Positions 1 through 13,680 of a DNA stretch of 64,000 bases are shown here, in pieces. Position numbers and translations under genes: made by a program. The notes under the pieces are model-generated. The model searched no databases. It was not told the origin of the DNA and saw only the letters and a list, made by a program, of their open reading frames with translations. Every line of letters starts with the position of its first letter. Position 1 is the stretch's first letter. Source of the stretch: Erythrocercus mccallii (taxonomy: Eukaryota > Chordata > Aves > Passeriformes > Dicruridae); contig VZRG01001488.1 in NCBI GenBank assembly GCA_013397435.1, positions 121,057 through 185,056 of the forward strand. Reading direction: 5' to 3'.

Positions 1-2334
1 CTCAGAGGTAAAGCAAAATAAACACAGACTACTGTGGAGATTTTAAGAAATATTTTTCCTTCTGTGAACTTAAGCTTATTTTAGCAAGTCACATATCTTC
101 CCAGGTAGACCTGTTCTGCATCTATATGAATGGTGAATCACAGTGAATACTGCTTTTCAAAAGCAATTAAAATGGTTTTTTTTTAAAGGAACATAGGAAT
201 CATTTAATAATTATTTCTGTATTAAGCATTTGAATTTAAACTTATCTTACTCAAGTTCCTCCAAGAGAAGTTTGCATTTGCATAATTTTCCAAGTGCAGT
301 TAGGGCATAGTTCCACAAATACAAAGTTTCATAAGACTTTTCCTTGTTCAATTTATAGCTCTCTTCCCTTCTGCGTGCTCCTGGGTTCGGTGAGGAACTG
401 GCTGCCCAGTCATGTTTCTGCAATCATTGTGCTGAAAGCAGGAACTTCATCTCTGTATCTCTGGTCTTCAGGAACCCACTAAACTGTGCTTATCACTGAT
501 TGCTGATGGCTCTTTTTATGTAAGAGAGACATTCAATTTTGAAGTCCACTTTTCTTCAAAATTTAAAGGATGAGAGGTAGGCAGTTCTACCAAACAAAAC
601 TCAAAAGAAAACAACACCTCAGTTTTGCAGTTTAGTTTTTTTGCTAAAAATCTGTAAAATAAAATAGTTTTCCAAAAACTGATAACTCTGGGTTTGAAGT
701 ACCTAGTTGTGTAACCTGCCGTCCTTCTTTAATAGAGGACATAACCATGAAATTATTTTCTTAACAGAAATAAATAGAGCAATCTTTACATCTTTGCAAT
801 CTTTGCTGAAGAGGTTGATTTTTACCCTGACCAGGTGACAGCATCCTACAGGTTGACCATGGTCCTATCCCACATAATGGGAGAGCAGCTGCCCTGCATT
901 TTTTTCCTTTCATGCTACTAAAGAACATTCAGTAGCTGGCTTCTTCTGCTTTCCAAAGATGGAATGTCTTGAAATGTTAGACTGAAATACATTAATTAAT
1001 TTAAGACAGTTTCAGGAACAGTGCAGGATTTCAAAGGTACATGGATACTCTTATGGCCTAGTGATATTCTCAGATCAGCAAACAGACCATGTTCTTTTGA
1101 ACTACTTTAGTGAGATTGTACTTGTAAGAAAAGATATGATATACTGTAATCCCTCTGCTTTTGAGATGTGTGAGCCATGCACTGGATCTGAGCCATATGC
1201 CAGCTGCTGACAGGTGGTAGTCATGTTAAGGGTAGCATAAAGAGAAGCCCTGTAGTCCAACAGTTTCAGCCTTTCCAGAATCCCCTTTGAGAGAAATTTA
1301 AGTGGCAATCAGTGAGCTGAATAATTTTGAATCTTGGCAAGATTAAGGAAGCACTATGATTTTGCTCTACTGATGAAGCTGAAACCTGCAGGTACACTGA
1401 TGCATCATTGATTTTTATACTAACTGAAATGAATGTGCAAAGCTGTATTGCCTAAGATCACACTTGTTTTTCAAACTGATATAGCTGTTGTCTGCTACCA
1501 CTTGTCTACTGCCGTCTTCAACTTTCTTTGCAGAGCTGGGCCTATAGAGCAAACCTCCTGGTGCCTGCAGGGAAACCTGGGACATTATCTTGCACTCAAC
1601 TACATCAGCATTTTAAACAGGAAATCATCAATAAGTGTGAGCAACAGTTACATCCTGCCAGCTCTGTTGTAAGGGTAGTAGCTTCTGGCAGAGCAGCAGT
1701 AAATTCTTAAGCAGTTTTAGGCAGGTGCCTGCACTTTGTAGATGCTTGCATAAAACATTGCAGTTGGTGCCATACTGCTTCTTTTTGCACTAGATGCATA
1801 CAAAATAAATAAAACAACTAATCATGTTGCTATAAAATGTAGAGTATCACAATTTTGAACATTATGGCTATGTTTTATCATAGTTACTCATTCTTTCCAT
1901 CAGGTTGATTAAAATGAATGCAGAAGGAATATGTATCTGTGTCAAGAAATTCAGTGTTGCCTCTTGCATTTTATAGGCTGTTTAAAAAAATGGGACCAAT
2001 ATGGACCATAACTGCTAGTAGTACCATTTGCTTCTGAGTTGAACATTGATTGCAAGGAATGGGCTTTCTATTTTTCTCAATTTCACAACACATCGCATAT
2101 TTAAAATAAAAACAATGGTAAGTACTTGAACATTACTGTTTTCTGTAAATGATATTCTACTTGATGCTAATTTTCCTTCAAACACAGTTAATGTGGAAGT
2201 GCAAGCATCAATCATTAATGCAGGAAACATTCTAGCACTTTCCTTCCATCATCCTAAAGGTACCTTGGGAGTGGACAGAAAAGTATCTCAAGTGAACAGA
2301 TGAGAAAACAGATGAGAATCCACAGATTAAAGCA

Positions 2335-2700
2335 AATGAGATCTCACTCCCAAGGAAAAAAAAATAGGCTATTGTGGAAGAATGAACTCACTGGCAATCT
2401 CTCCACTCCCAGCAGAGTAGTGGGCGGCACAGGAAGAGGAGAGACATTTGAGAAACACTAAGAGACAGTTAAGAGACTACAAAAAAAAAAATTAAGGAAG
2501 ATAAAGACTAAAAAAATATAAGAATGAGAAAAAAAAAGAGAGGAAGAGATTTATCAAAATGTCAATCAAGTAAAGAAAATGGTCAAATGACAATTAAAAA
2601 GAAGCATAAATTTTGAATCAAGGCAAGAGAACAAAAGTATGAACAAGGCAAAAAGAATGTCAAAACCATAAAACAAAGGGAATTTTGAAGGAGGAAATAA
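2335..2700. repeat. purine-rich, A-rich low-complexity stretch
   Basis: About 365 bp of the + strand is dominated by A and G, with several runs of seven to ten A and GAGGAAGAG-type clusters, so the CWC27 transcript is pyrimidine-rich here. No mobile element is recognised at its edges. Confidence 0.5.
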
Positions 2701-3408
2701 CTAGCATCTAGTATTTCTCCAGTTTGGGGTTTTTTTTTGTTTTATTGAGATGCTACAAGCAAAATAAGCCTCTTGGATCAGGCTGCTGTCATTATTCCTT
2801 GCATAAGTGTATCCAAGAGCTTTACAAATAACTTTGTAACTTTAATGCAGCAGGAGAGAGGAAGTATGTATGTGTCTCTAATGAAATTTGCAACTATCAC
2901 TAAGTGCTCTGTGTAATACAACTCTTGTAAGCAAATTTCATAGCCTCTGTCTGCCATGTCTCACCATCCAGATTTGTTTTCCTTCTTGTGTAATATAACC
3001 CATCATCCCTCCTTTCATCCAAAGTAATCTTGTAATTCAAATTTCTCTCCCTTACAGATCATTAAAAGAAAAACCAATTTTTTACCAAGTACTTTAAGTA
3101 GGTTTTAATCCTTACAGCTGTGAGGGCTGATATCCTAAGTACCATGATAGACCCAGTCTCAAAGATGGATTAATCTCTCTAATTATCACAGTTTTACACA
3201 GCCGCTTCTGTCTCAAAAAAGATGTTTCAGAAAACAACTTCCTTGAGTACTGTTTGTCTCATTAACTCATAGTACTGCAGCTGTGCTAAATTACCTACAA
3301 AAGCCTGTATCCCTCCGTAGCACTTGGTATTTAAACCTTACACTGTATCACACATTTCCACCACGCCTAGTGTGGCAAACCAGGTATTTCACTTTAACTA
3401 AGTTTACG

Positions 3409-3702
3409 ATCAGAGAACCACAGAGACACTGAGGTTGGGAATGATCTTTTGGATCAATAAATTTGACTTGATCCAGCACTGCCAAGCCCACTAAATCATG
3501 TACTGAAGTGCCCCATGTGCATCCTTTTAAACGCCTCCAAGAATGGTGACAGCCACTTCCCTAGGCAGCCTGTTCCCACATCTGACCACTTTTGTGGTGA
3601 AGAAATTTTCCCCCAATATCCAGTCTAAACCTCCCCTGGCACAACTTAAGGCCACATGCTCTTGTCCTATCACTTATTAACTGGGAGAAGAGACTGACTC
3701 AC
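3409..3702 (-). mobile_element. CR1 LINE fragment, 3' part
   Basis: The element lies on the minus strand, with its 3' terminus at the low coordinate. On the + strand it reads as the reverse complement of a CR1 tail: a degenerate ATCACAGAG repeat, then GAGGTTGGGAATGATC, then the typical wording around CAGCCTGTTCCCACATCTGACCAC and CTTGTCCTATCACTTATTAACTGGGAG. It is 5'-truncated near 3702, as usual for CR1. It is non-coding and clearly diverged. Confidence 0.88.
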
Positions 3703-4207
3703 ACAATACTTTCTAGTAATAATTTCTGGTCATAGGTTTCTGCTGTGATTATTACTTGTTTTCACCATTCAACATTCCTTGCTTCTCTTTCCTCATCTCC
3801 CTTCCTAATCTTGTCCCTTTTTTCCATGCTTTTATAACACCCTGTATTTTTCATTGATTTTGCATTGCTATCTAAAAAGAGAAATAAAGTTTGCAATTCA
3901 GATCTAGCAAAATCCAAATAATTAGTTATTCCATAGAAGTTTTAAATATTAAAAAAATGCTTAGAAGAGTAGTGAGAAAATAGCTATAAATACATCTGCC
4001 ATATTGTAGTCCACTTCAAATGTTAGGTATTCACATCAAATACTACTTCAAAATATTGTTTCAATTCATGTTAGTGATTATGATACAGGTTTTACACAGA
4101 AATTTTAGATTTTACTATTGCTATAAGCACTGTCCCCCCTGCACTCCCCTGAGGTTAACTGTAAGACCCAGAAGAGACTACTAGCTTATAATATTCCAGC
4201 TTTCAGC

Positions 4208-4780
4208 TGCTTTTGCTGGTTTTGGCTGGTGTAGAATTCATTTTCTTCACAGTGGCTGATGTGGGGCTGTGCTTTGGATTTGTGCTGAACACAGGGTCGA
4301 TAATATCGTGATGCTTTTGTTACTGCTGAGCAGGGCTCACACAGTGCCAAAGCCTGTTCAGCTTCTCATACTGCCACACTGGTGAGGGGGCTGGGGGAGG
4401 AGACGCAGCCAGGACAGGTGACGCCAGCTGACCAAAGGGATATTCCAGACCACGTGGCATGAAGCTCAGTATATAAAGTGGGGGGAAGAAGGAAGAAAGG
4501 GAGATTTTGGAGTGATGGAGTGTGTCTTCCCAAGTTACTGTCATGCAGGATGGGGCCCTGCAGTCTTGTTCATGGGCTGAACTGCCCATGGGAAGCAGTG
4601 AATTAATTCCTTGTTTCACTCTGTTTGTGTGTAGGGCTTTTGCTTTCCCTGTTGAACTGTGTGTATCTCAACCCATGAGTTTTTCACGTTTTACCCTTCC
4701 GATTCTTTTGGTTCCTGCTGGTAGGGCAGTGAGTGAGCAGCTGCCTGGGGCTTGGCTGATGGCTGGGTTGAACCACAGCA
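4208..4780 (+). mobile_element. solo LTR of an avian ERVL-type endogenous retrovirus
   Basis: The stretch begins TGCTTTTGCTGGTTTTGGCTGG and ends near AACCACAGCA. I recognise landmarks of a common bird ERVL-type LTR: TTCTTCACAGTGGCTG, ACTGCTGAGCAG, CAAAGGGATATTCCAGACCA, a TATATAAAG box at 4470-4478, GAAGCAGTGAATTAATTCC and a 3' stretch around TATCTCAACCCATGAG. Where I expect the poly(A) signal (ATTAAA), position 4651 reads GTTGAA, so the signal looks lost. No gag, pol or env sequence adjoins it, so it is a solo LTR left by recombination. Its right end could be 4775, which would give a CAGC duplication (4204-4207 and 4776-4779), but four bases may be chance. It points against CWC27 transcription. 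Confidence 0.85.
4470..4478 (+). promoter_or_regulatory. TATA box of the solo LTR
   Basis: TATATAAAG followed by a G-rich and GAAGAAGGAAG segment, at the position of the core promoter in this LTR family. Whether it still works is not visible. Confidence 0.55.
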
Positions 4781-5734
4781 GCAATGAAGATAGTACTGCT
4801 GTTCTTGCACAAAACAAAAAATGTTCCTCCCCACTGTTACACAAATAAAAAGCGATGAAGATTCGCTTTGAAAATATTATACAAAGTCAGCCTGTACACT
4901 TCTGTGCACTTTAACTAGCCCTTTGAATTTGTATATTACAATCAGTGGAGGATTGAAAATTGGTTTAAACTCTTCAGAATAACAAGTAAGTTTTGGGTCC
5001 TCCACAGACCAAAGAATTAATTGTTTATATTTTCTCTCTGTGTTGGCCTGTAGCATAAAATGATGGGAACAGAACTTCTGCAGATATTTCTAAAATAATA
5101 TTTTTTGAGATAGTTTATTTGAATGTAATATGCTTAGCTTTATCACAAAATAATCATTGCCAAAATTATAGAAAAAAACCTAATAGTTTCACTAACCATA
5201 GGACCTCCAGCTTAAAAAGAAACCCAAAGATACCAGTTTTTGCAAAGCTAACAACAAAGCAACCTAATCTTGCTGCAGACTAATGTAGTATTGTATCCAT
5301 GGATTGTTCAAGACAGTACTAAAAAACTTTTTCTCCTGAAAGAACATTGTAAGTGACCTCCTAAGAGAAGGGGAAATCACCTTAACTATGAAAAAGCTCA
5401 CCTTATTCAGTGATAATCTGTGGGAAAACGTGATGAGTTCTCATAGTATCAGAATTACGTAAAACTATGATGACTTACTTTTTCAAGCAATAAATATTTT
5501 TCCATATAGAATTCAGTTATCCTATCTTGATACTGCTCCTTTTCTATAACAATTGATATATATAGTACATTTACACTACATCCTTGATCCCTTCACAAAA
5601 ATGTTCAATAGTTTGATGCAAGAAGATGGATACTTTAAATAGACAACTGCTCCTGGTACAGTAGATTGGTATGGAAGACTAAAATGCAAATTCCAGATGT
5701 TCTTCCAGACAGCACATCAGTATAGAAAAAACTC

Positions 5735-5870
5735 CACACAGCATTTACTACAAGGACATGGGAGCCACTATACCGGAATAGATCAGTGATCCATCCAGTC
5801 TGCCATCCTGTCTCTGGCAATAGCTTGTACAACATCTGATACTCTGAAGTCAGTCAGCAAATCACCTCCC
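5735..5870. repeat. probable ancient amniote interspersed repeat
   Basis: The stretch GGAGCCACTATACCGGAATA then GATCAGTGATCCATCCAGTC then TGCCATCCTGTCTCTGGCAA resembles an old repeat common in reptiles and birds (pattern: TACCGGATCAGA..GGTCCATCTAGTC..ATCCTGTCTC). I cannot name the family from memory with certainty. Confidence 0.5.
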
Positions 5871-7096
5871 CAAGTTTACACAAGCAGTCAGGCATTATTG
5901 TATCACCACAGCACAGAGTGGAGTGAAATGAAAGGAGAGGAGAGTATTTCTAGCACAAAAATACTCAGATTTTCACAACATTCAGATTTCTCTGAACACC
6001 TTCCCTCTTCTTTTGCCCCTCCCTCTCTCATTCTGAATATATCCAAATCTTTACTTCTTAAATATGTCATTCAATGAGATGAAGTTGGGGTGCTTGAAAA
6101 GGTGTGTAAATATAGAGGAAGTTTAAGCCAGGCTAATAAAGATTTAGAAGATTACTTCCTCTCTTCACTAGACTTTCTGGCAATAAAAAAGTCAGATTTC
6201 GAGACAGTAAATCTAACACTAGATATTCCTTGACTGGATCATCTCTGAATTTAAGTCAAACAGTAGTCAAAACTCAGATGCCTAGTCCAAATGAGCTCAG
6301 CTATGGAGGAATTAACAAAAAATAAACAAGCAAAAATCTCTGCTTAATATGCTTTGAGTTTCTCAGACATGCTGAACAGCTAGAGGCAATCAATATACAA
6401 CGTCAGCAGAAGAACGATTTGTTAATATGAATTACTGACTGAAGTAGTGGGGTAGGGGTTGGCATTTACAGAGATGCATTTGCAGATCAGCAAAGTCTGA
6501 CCCTATTCTAGCAGTACAGGAATGAAGGTGGAGACAAAACTGGAGAAAAAAAAGGAAAGATTTACAGCAGGTTTTTTTTTTCTTTTTTCCTTTAAAGGTT
6601 AGTGGCAGTACTAAAACCCAAACAAACGCTTATTTTTTTGCCAAACAGAAACCTCTCTTTCCAATGTGTTTCTAATACAGACCTCTGGCATTCATTTATC
6701 CTTTGTAACAATCAAGTAAGTATTTTGTCAACTTTTAAAAAATGTAGTTGAGTAAATCAATGGCCTTAGCAGGAGAGACTTAATATAGAGCCAGTTTTTC
6801 CAGACTAGTGAAGGAACGCTGGCTCAAGTCTGGATGGGAGGAGGGGAGCAAACATGGCTTTAATCCATCTTTGTGCCTCACTGGCATAAATTACAGCAGC
6901 ACTTTTTCTGTCATGCCCCAAGCTAGCATCAGCATGTAAAACAGACTGCAGCTTACTTTTCAGGGGTTTACTGTGTTTGTCACAGTTAAGCTTCTGCAAC
7001 TGAGGTTGGAGAGACTGGTGCTAATTTTGAGGAAGCCATATTTCATAATCCTAAATTTGTGTTTTTGTAGGAAAGAAAAATCTGCATTTTAGAAAA

Positions 7097-7116
7097 TATA
7101 TATATATATATATATA
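7097..7116. repeat. (TA)10 dinucleotide microsatellite
   Basis: Ten uninterrupted TA units, flanked by AAAA and AAACG. Confidence 0.9.
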
Positions 7117-9285
7117 AACGTTTATAAAAGAAATATAACCAATATTTTTAGGTGTCTATCCTGAAGAACTTCACCCTGAAAATTTCAATAGTATATGCTG
7201 CAGTAAATAGGAAATCCTGGAAATAAAATGGAACACATTATCAAATGTATGTGGATTAAATATTAATAGTGTGCATCATGATTTAGTTCTTAATAGAAAT
7301 TAAATATTGTAATATAAAAATAGTCTGGCTAACTTCAACATTTACCTGATTCTGAAATTGCTATTTCAATTAAAAAAAAGACCCAACCTGAAACCAATTC
7401 TAGCCTATACTCTACAACAGTAGACTTTGAAAAGTGACGCCTTGATAATGTTTTAAGACCCAAATCTCTCTCTGTTACAAAACCTTTAACTGTGAGAATG
7501 TAAGGTAAGTAAAATATTGTATGTTTCCACTCCTAATTGTGCCACATTTTTCATGAAACCAATCATGAATACTCTGAAAGAAGACTTCCTTGCATTATGA
7601 ACAAAAACATTTCTTAAAGAAGACAGAGGGCATAACTATTGATAGAGAATACCTTCAATATACAGATCCATTTTTTGTTTGTTCTGGAGTAAAATAAAAC
7701 TATCTCAATAAACTGGGTAAAAAATTGTACACTCAAATTGCAATTATTGTCCTGGCAAAAAGAGCTCAGCATTAGCACCCAATGTTCCCACAATACTTAA
7801 GTGTCCTCAGTAACAGTTTTCCAAATTCAGAATTGGGAATAGGTTACAGTGACTTATATAAATCAGGCTGCACTTTAAATGGTTAGCACTGAACTCCTGT
7901 GAGTTTTTTGTCCACAGAACCAACAAATTAATAAAAACAGACCAATTCTGTTCAATTTCTGCTAAAATCAGGTGATCTATGCAAAGCATCACTGTGCAAA
8001 TCAAAATATTTTTTGACCAAGAATAAGATAGGTTTAAAAGCTTTCTAAGACACATGAGATTTTAAATGATGCATTAAAGTATGTCATTAAATTCACTTGA
8101 ATTGGTTTTAATCCTCATTATCTTACATGAGGTTTTTTTACAAATAACTTTAACGACAATAGTTTCAACAACACTAGTAATCACATAACATGGACATGAA
8201 ACCATCCCTTAAGCAAGACATGAAATACCTTTTTTTAAAATATAAGACCTTTACTGTCACACAATTTTCACAACAACCTTTTCTGCAAATTGCAAGATAT
8301 TTTCAGGTATTGACTTTTTCATTTCAATCTAAAAAAGTCTATTTTTCCTATACCTCAAATTAACCAACATTCAGATTAGCTTAGACTCAGCAAAGGTAAG
8401 TAACCAGAAGAATTTTAGACTGAAAAACCATGGGAAAAACTACCACCTCATTCCAAATTCCCATTTTACTTTTTTGTCCAACAGTATATCAGAAAACTGA
8501 ATGGATTTATGTTATTTCAAATAAAAAGACTAAGTTTCAGAGTCTAGATATATTTTCAAAAAGACTTAAGTGACTTATTTACATTTGTCACTTAGTTACA
8601 TTAGTCACTTAGTTGCAGCTGTGACAGCACAGGGAAGGAAAAAGCTGATCTCCTCTAAAGATTAAGAACCTTCATGTTTCACATGTAACACCTTATGTTC
8701 CACCCAGGAAACACTGCAAGTGGTTCAGTTATGAAGAAGTGGCATCACGTGCTATTAATTAAATGAACTGTGTAGCATGCTGGCAGTCTCAGTCAAATTC
8801 TGAAAGACTGCAGAGTGCATTACTGAGAGCAGATAAAGGCCAGTGATGAGATCTGAATCCTGAAGAAGAAATCCTAAACTTCTAGCTAGGTCTGGAATGA
8901 AGGAAAAATTACTGGGCTTCACTGTAACACAAACTCTGAAATCAACGGGGGGGTCTACTTGCAGCCCTGACTTGTGAACTCATGGGAATAGTAACAGACC
9001 AAATCCTTCTACTAAGGATGATACAGATTCTGGCTGATTCCCTGGTAGCAGCAATTTTAATGCACTTCACATAATCATGTTCATCTGATAAGGAACAACT
9101 TTCATGTGTTAATATTTCAGTTTCTACTCAATATTGAACGTCCAACAGGATGAATTTGGTATCTTCTATGAAGTCAAAACTGAAGAAGTTAACAATGTAA
9201 AACCGTTTTTATCAGAACTCACATCACCAGTATGGAAATAGTTTTCAAGCAGGAACAGAATATTGCCTCAATGCAATGTTCATAT

Positions 9286-10145
9286 TATAGAATCATAGAA
9301 TGGTGTGGGTTGGAAGGGACCTTTAAAGGTCACCCAGTCCAACCGCATTGCCATGGGTCTGTCATCTGCCTCTCCTCTGGGCAACCTGTTCTAGTGCCTC
9401 CAACCTCTGAGTAAAGAATTTCTTCCTAGCATCTAATTTAAATTTCTCCTGTTTTAATCTAAAATCATCACCCCTCATCCTGCCCCTATCTACACAAGTA
9501 AAAAGTCACTCTCCCTCTTTCTTTTAATCACCCTTTAATTACTGAAATACCTACCACCTACCATGAGGTCTTTCCAGAGCCTTCTCTTACGCAGCCTGAA
9601 GAACCCCAGCTCTCTCAGCCTTTTCTCACAGGAGAGATACCCATCTCCAATGCTTTTTGTGTTCCTTCTCAGCTCAAAAAAGCCCATGTTCTCCCTGTGT
9701 TGGGTCCCCAGAGCTGGATGCAGCCCTGCAGGTGGGCTCTCAGCAGAGCAGAGCAGAGGGGCAGAATCCCCTCTCTGGCCCTGCTGCCCACACTGCTCTG
9801 GATGCAGCCCAGGACACGTTTGGCTCTCTGGGCTGTGAGTGCCCATGGCTGGGGCATACCCACTCTCATCCACCAGTATCTGCAGCTGCTTCTGGGCAAG
9901 GCTGCTCCCAGTCTGTGCTCTTGTCTGGGGTTGCTCTGGCCCAGATGCATCACCTTGGCCTTGTTGAACTTTATGACATTCACATGAACCTGCTTCTCAA
10001 GCTTGTCCTGGTGCCCCTGGATGGCATCCCATCTTTCTGTAGTGTCACCAGCACTGCTCAGCATCCTGTCATCTCCAGACGTTCTGAGGGTGCCACTGCC
10101 TCTGTCACTGATAAAGACACTAAAGAGCATCAGTCCCAAGAACTG
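9286..10145 (-). mobile_element. CR1 LINE, long 3' fragment (about 860 bp)
   Basis: This is a CR1 on the minus strand. Its 3' end at 9286 shows the diagnostic ATAGAATCATAGAATGG repeat followed by TTGGAAGGGACCTTTAAAGG. Then come the 3' UTR, the GCTCTCTCAGCC and CTTTTCTCACAGGAGAG landmarks, and the G/C-rich block around GAGCTGGATGCAGCCCTGCA and CTGCTGCCCACACTGCTCTG. The 5' part ends near CATCAGTCCCAAG, close to where the reverse transcriptase frame should end. Frames of 112, 175 and 196 codons cross it but are not reverse transcriptase; they are fortuitous frames across the G/C-rich tail. It is the longest and least diverged-looking CR1 here. Confidence 0.93.
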
Positions 10146-13100
10146 AATGAATGGGTATGTCTTTTCAATCAATTCAAAAAATAACCCATCATGATTTTCT
10201 AACCTATGTGTCTTCCATGTTTTATAAGGTTCTGTAAACTTGACTGGTTTTGTGTGCAATGCGTGGTATTTTAGTGGTATGGAGTGATGATCATCTTGAG
10301 TTTTCAGTTACTTGTTAAGGACAATTAAGTTTTAAATTCAAGAATGGTACTGGAGTTGATTCCTGAATCTTTTTGTGCATTTTGTCTGTGAGACCGTATA
10401 AATAACAGAGATCCCACATAGATATATGCTAAATTGACTTGGCAACTAGATGAGTTTTCAAAAAGCAATGTGGTGGCTCCCTTACTACAGAAAATTCCAC
10501 CAACTCAAAAGCTGTCATAGCACTAGATATACTTCAGTGTGCCAGTAAGTCTTGTTGTTTCAGAAAGATTCCACTTGTTTTAAAAGATCAGAGAGAGAAG
10601 AGCACAAGTCCAGAATTTTGGTTAAGGATATGACCTGTATTTTTATAGCACAGAATCTGCTCCTTCTACAAAAGTCAGTATTCCACATAGGAAAGTATAG
10701 ATTTATTTCTTACATTTCACAAGCAGGTAGAATTCAGCTGGAGAGCCTGTTTTTAGGAGTAGACAGCCATAGTTCAATGTCAAAGTGCAAAGTGTAATGT
10801 GGTAATGGTTGGTTAGTTAATTTCCACTTATGACTATACTGGAGAAGAATATAACTACAGAACATATGTATAATATGAAGTTTTGAATGTTTATTGGAGT
10901 ATTTAGAATTCATGTGATTTTGGCAAACAGGAGTAGCAGTATGAAAAATGGGATAAAACTAAAAAAGTGCAACGGCTAAATTCCAGTAAGAGTGATCAAC
11001 AGTAGGAGAACAGGACAGAACTAAGTTAAGCAACCATTCAATAGGAAAGGATTTGTGGCTTAGAAAGGACTGAAAACCAGGAATGAAAAAAACAGCAACC
11101 AAAAAAGTAATCCTTCCACTCAACATGAACAAAGACTTAGCTGAGTGCTGTATCTAGTCTCAGATTTCACATTTTGAAAGAAGCACTTGGAACTCTCAGA
11201 ATTGATCGAAGGGTGTTTTATGGTACTAAGTATCACTCTTACCCTATTAGAAGAGGAATATTTTGCACAGATTAACTGAAACAATTTTTGAATGTACTTG
11301 ATTGCATCAGAATTTTTTTATCCCACTGCTGGACTCTCTCTTTGAAAATATTTTGTCTTGTTCACAGGATCTGCATCATTAGTTTCACTATCTGCAGTTG
11401 CTCTAACATCTGGAATGAAATCTGTGTATGACTTCAGTTGCACCTATTTAATATTATCATCAGAACTCTGAAGTGTCACTGCTACCTAAATGGGTATCAC
11501 ATGCATGCAACTGTGTTACACAATATTACAAATGTTATAAATACATTAGAGTAAGTCCAGAACAAGATGAGTAGCAGCAGTGTTCTGAGTAAGTGTAGCC
11601 TGTGCTGTATTTTCTCTTTGAAATTCAGGCATATGGAGTAATGCAAGTGGCAAGTATAACCCTAAACTATTCCAGCTGGGTCTTCTGTTGTGACATACTT
11701 GGTTTTCATAATTTTATTCTCTAAGCAAGTGACACTTCACTGCCACTGTGATTGACCTCACCTACACTATGGGGAAAAGTCTTGGTTAAGATTTTAAACC
11801 AAGAATGTAACGGAGTTCTGTCAGATTATCGCTATCTACCTCTGCAGCACTCTGTACAACCTTTGAGAAAGAGAAGAATCTAGTAATGAATCTGAGTCCT
11901 TCTTAATTGGATTGTAAGCAAATAAAGAACAACTAGTGACCAAATAGTACTGAGGACATCTGAAAAATCAGAGGATAAGAGGAAAGCACAAGCACTAGTT
12001 CTCAATATGAAGCCACAAGGAAAATAATGCCTGGAAGAACTCAGATCAAGAATGTCTTTCTAAGGTATTCAGAAGCTGTAAAATTTTGTCCACTCACTCA
12101 TTGTGAGACATTTTTATTCTTTGACCCCTTATTTGAGCAGATATCATGTTTATTAAGATATTTTGGAATTCTGTAAGGGAAACTGGATTTTGGTTGCTGC
12201 AGACAAATATAGATAATCATTCTCACAGAGCAGTAGAGGTTGCAATAAAATGTCTCAGCAAAGATTCTGATATCCCACATTAAAACATTCTTATGTATTT
12301 CTCTCCAGCACTCCTCACAACAGTTCCTCAGATGCGTTCTTAGACAGTAAAATCTGGTAATAATTATCAAACACCATACACACACTGTTTACAATAGAGT
12401 CATATTTCTTCATTTTTTATTGCATAAAAAGTAGAAGGCTGCTGAAAAGTGCCCAAACGTCTGCTATGCACCATGCCAATACAGCAGCTCAGCCAAATAT
12501 GCAGAGAGAAGTCTGCCAAACAAAAGAAAACATAACAAATTGGTAATGGTTTCTATCTTGACAGAGAATGAAAATTATACCTCAATGTGTGGCCACTCAT
12601 GGACACATAAAAATGTCTTAGAGGCAATCATTTTACCTCAGATAACACACCCTGACAGTAGAGCAAAGCATACTGGCAGGCTTTCCCTTCCTATAAAAAC
12701 ATCAACCATGACCTATAGAATGGCCTGGAGGAATCATGTCATTTGTGTGTATCATATATGCATATGCCATACACTAACTGTACTTCATGAAAAATAAATA
12801 AAGTAAAATTACTGTCTTTTGAGAAGTAGATTCAAATTAAGAATTTTAAAACATGAAGTCACTATAGTTATCTCAAATATTCCTATACAACAAAGATACT
12901 GAAAATGTAAACACTTTATCCAAAATATGCAATTTAACCTTCTGAGTGCTTCACACAATAATTAATAGCTTTCAGAAGATTTCATTGCTTTGTTAATGTT
13001 TATAGCCTATTCGTGTAACACACATTTTACAATTTACTTGGCCTCAAAGTAAATTATTTGAAAACAGATTGTCTCATCTGTCTGTAAAGTTAACATGAAC

Positions 13101-13440
13101 ACTTACTCAGCTGCAAAATTAATATGATATTATTAGTCTATTATGTAGTTTCATATTATTCTAAGTATTTGCTTTAGTGCAATTATGAATATAATATTGT
13201 TGTCTGAACAAAAATACAATTTAATAATCTGAAATTACAGCACTTCATTCAGTAGGAATTACAGTGGATAGCATTAGGTATCAGTAGTTATTCTGAAAGT
13301 GATAGAAAAGATATGTTTGAACTCTATAATATAAAGTATTTGAAAGATTGGTCGTATCACTGTGACAAGAAAATATTCGACATGAAGATCAAGTTCATAA
13401 AAAAAAATCATAAAAAGGCAGATAATGGAATCTTATACTG

Positions 13441-13680
13441 GACATGGGAGGTTTAGACCAGATATTTGGAAGTATTTTTTTACCAAGAGGGTGGTCAAAC
13501 ACTGGACTAGGCTTCCTAGAGCGGAGATCAATGTCCACAGCCTGTCAGTGTTGAAGAGGCATTTGGATAATGCCCTTAACAACATTCTATAGCTTTTGGC
13601 TAGCCCTGAAGCTGTCAGGCAGTTGGATTGTACGATTGTTGTAGATCCCTTCCAACTGAAATAGTTGCACTGTAATTCTT
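13441..13680 (+). mobile_element. CR1 LINE 3' fragment
   Basis: Sense CR1 tail. GACATGGGAGGTTTAGACCAG is followed by GATATTTGGAAG, AGAGGGTGGTCAAACACTGG, a TTGAAGAGGCATTTGGATAA stretch and the ending GTAGATCCCTTCCAACTGAA, with a decayed ATTCTATG repeat (GTAATTCTT). It is 5'-truncated and well diverged. Confidence 0.85.

Noticed and set aside
9657..10259. Open frames of 175 and 196 codons, the longest in the window
   Set aside because: Most of their length lies in the G/C-rich tail and 3' UTR of a CR1 LINE. The translations are not reverse transcriptase and do not start or stop with any gene signal.
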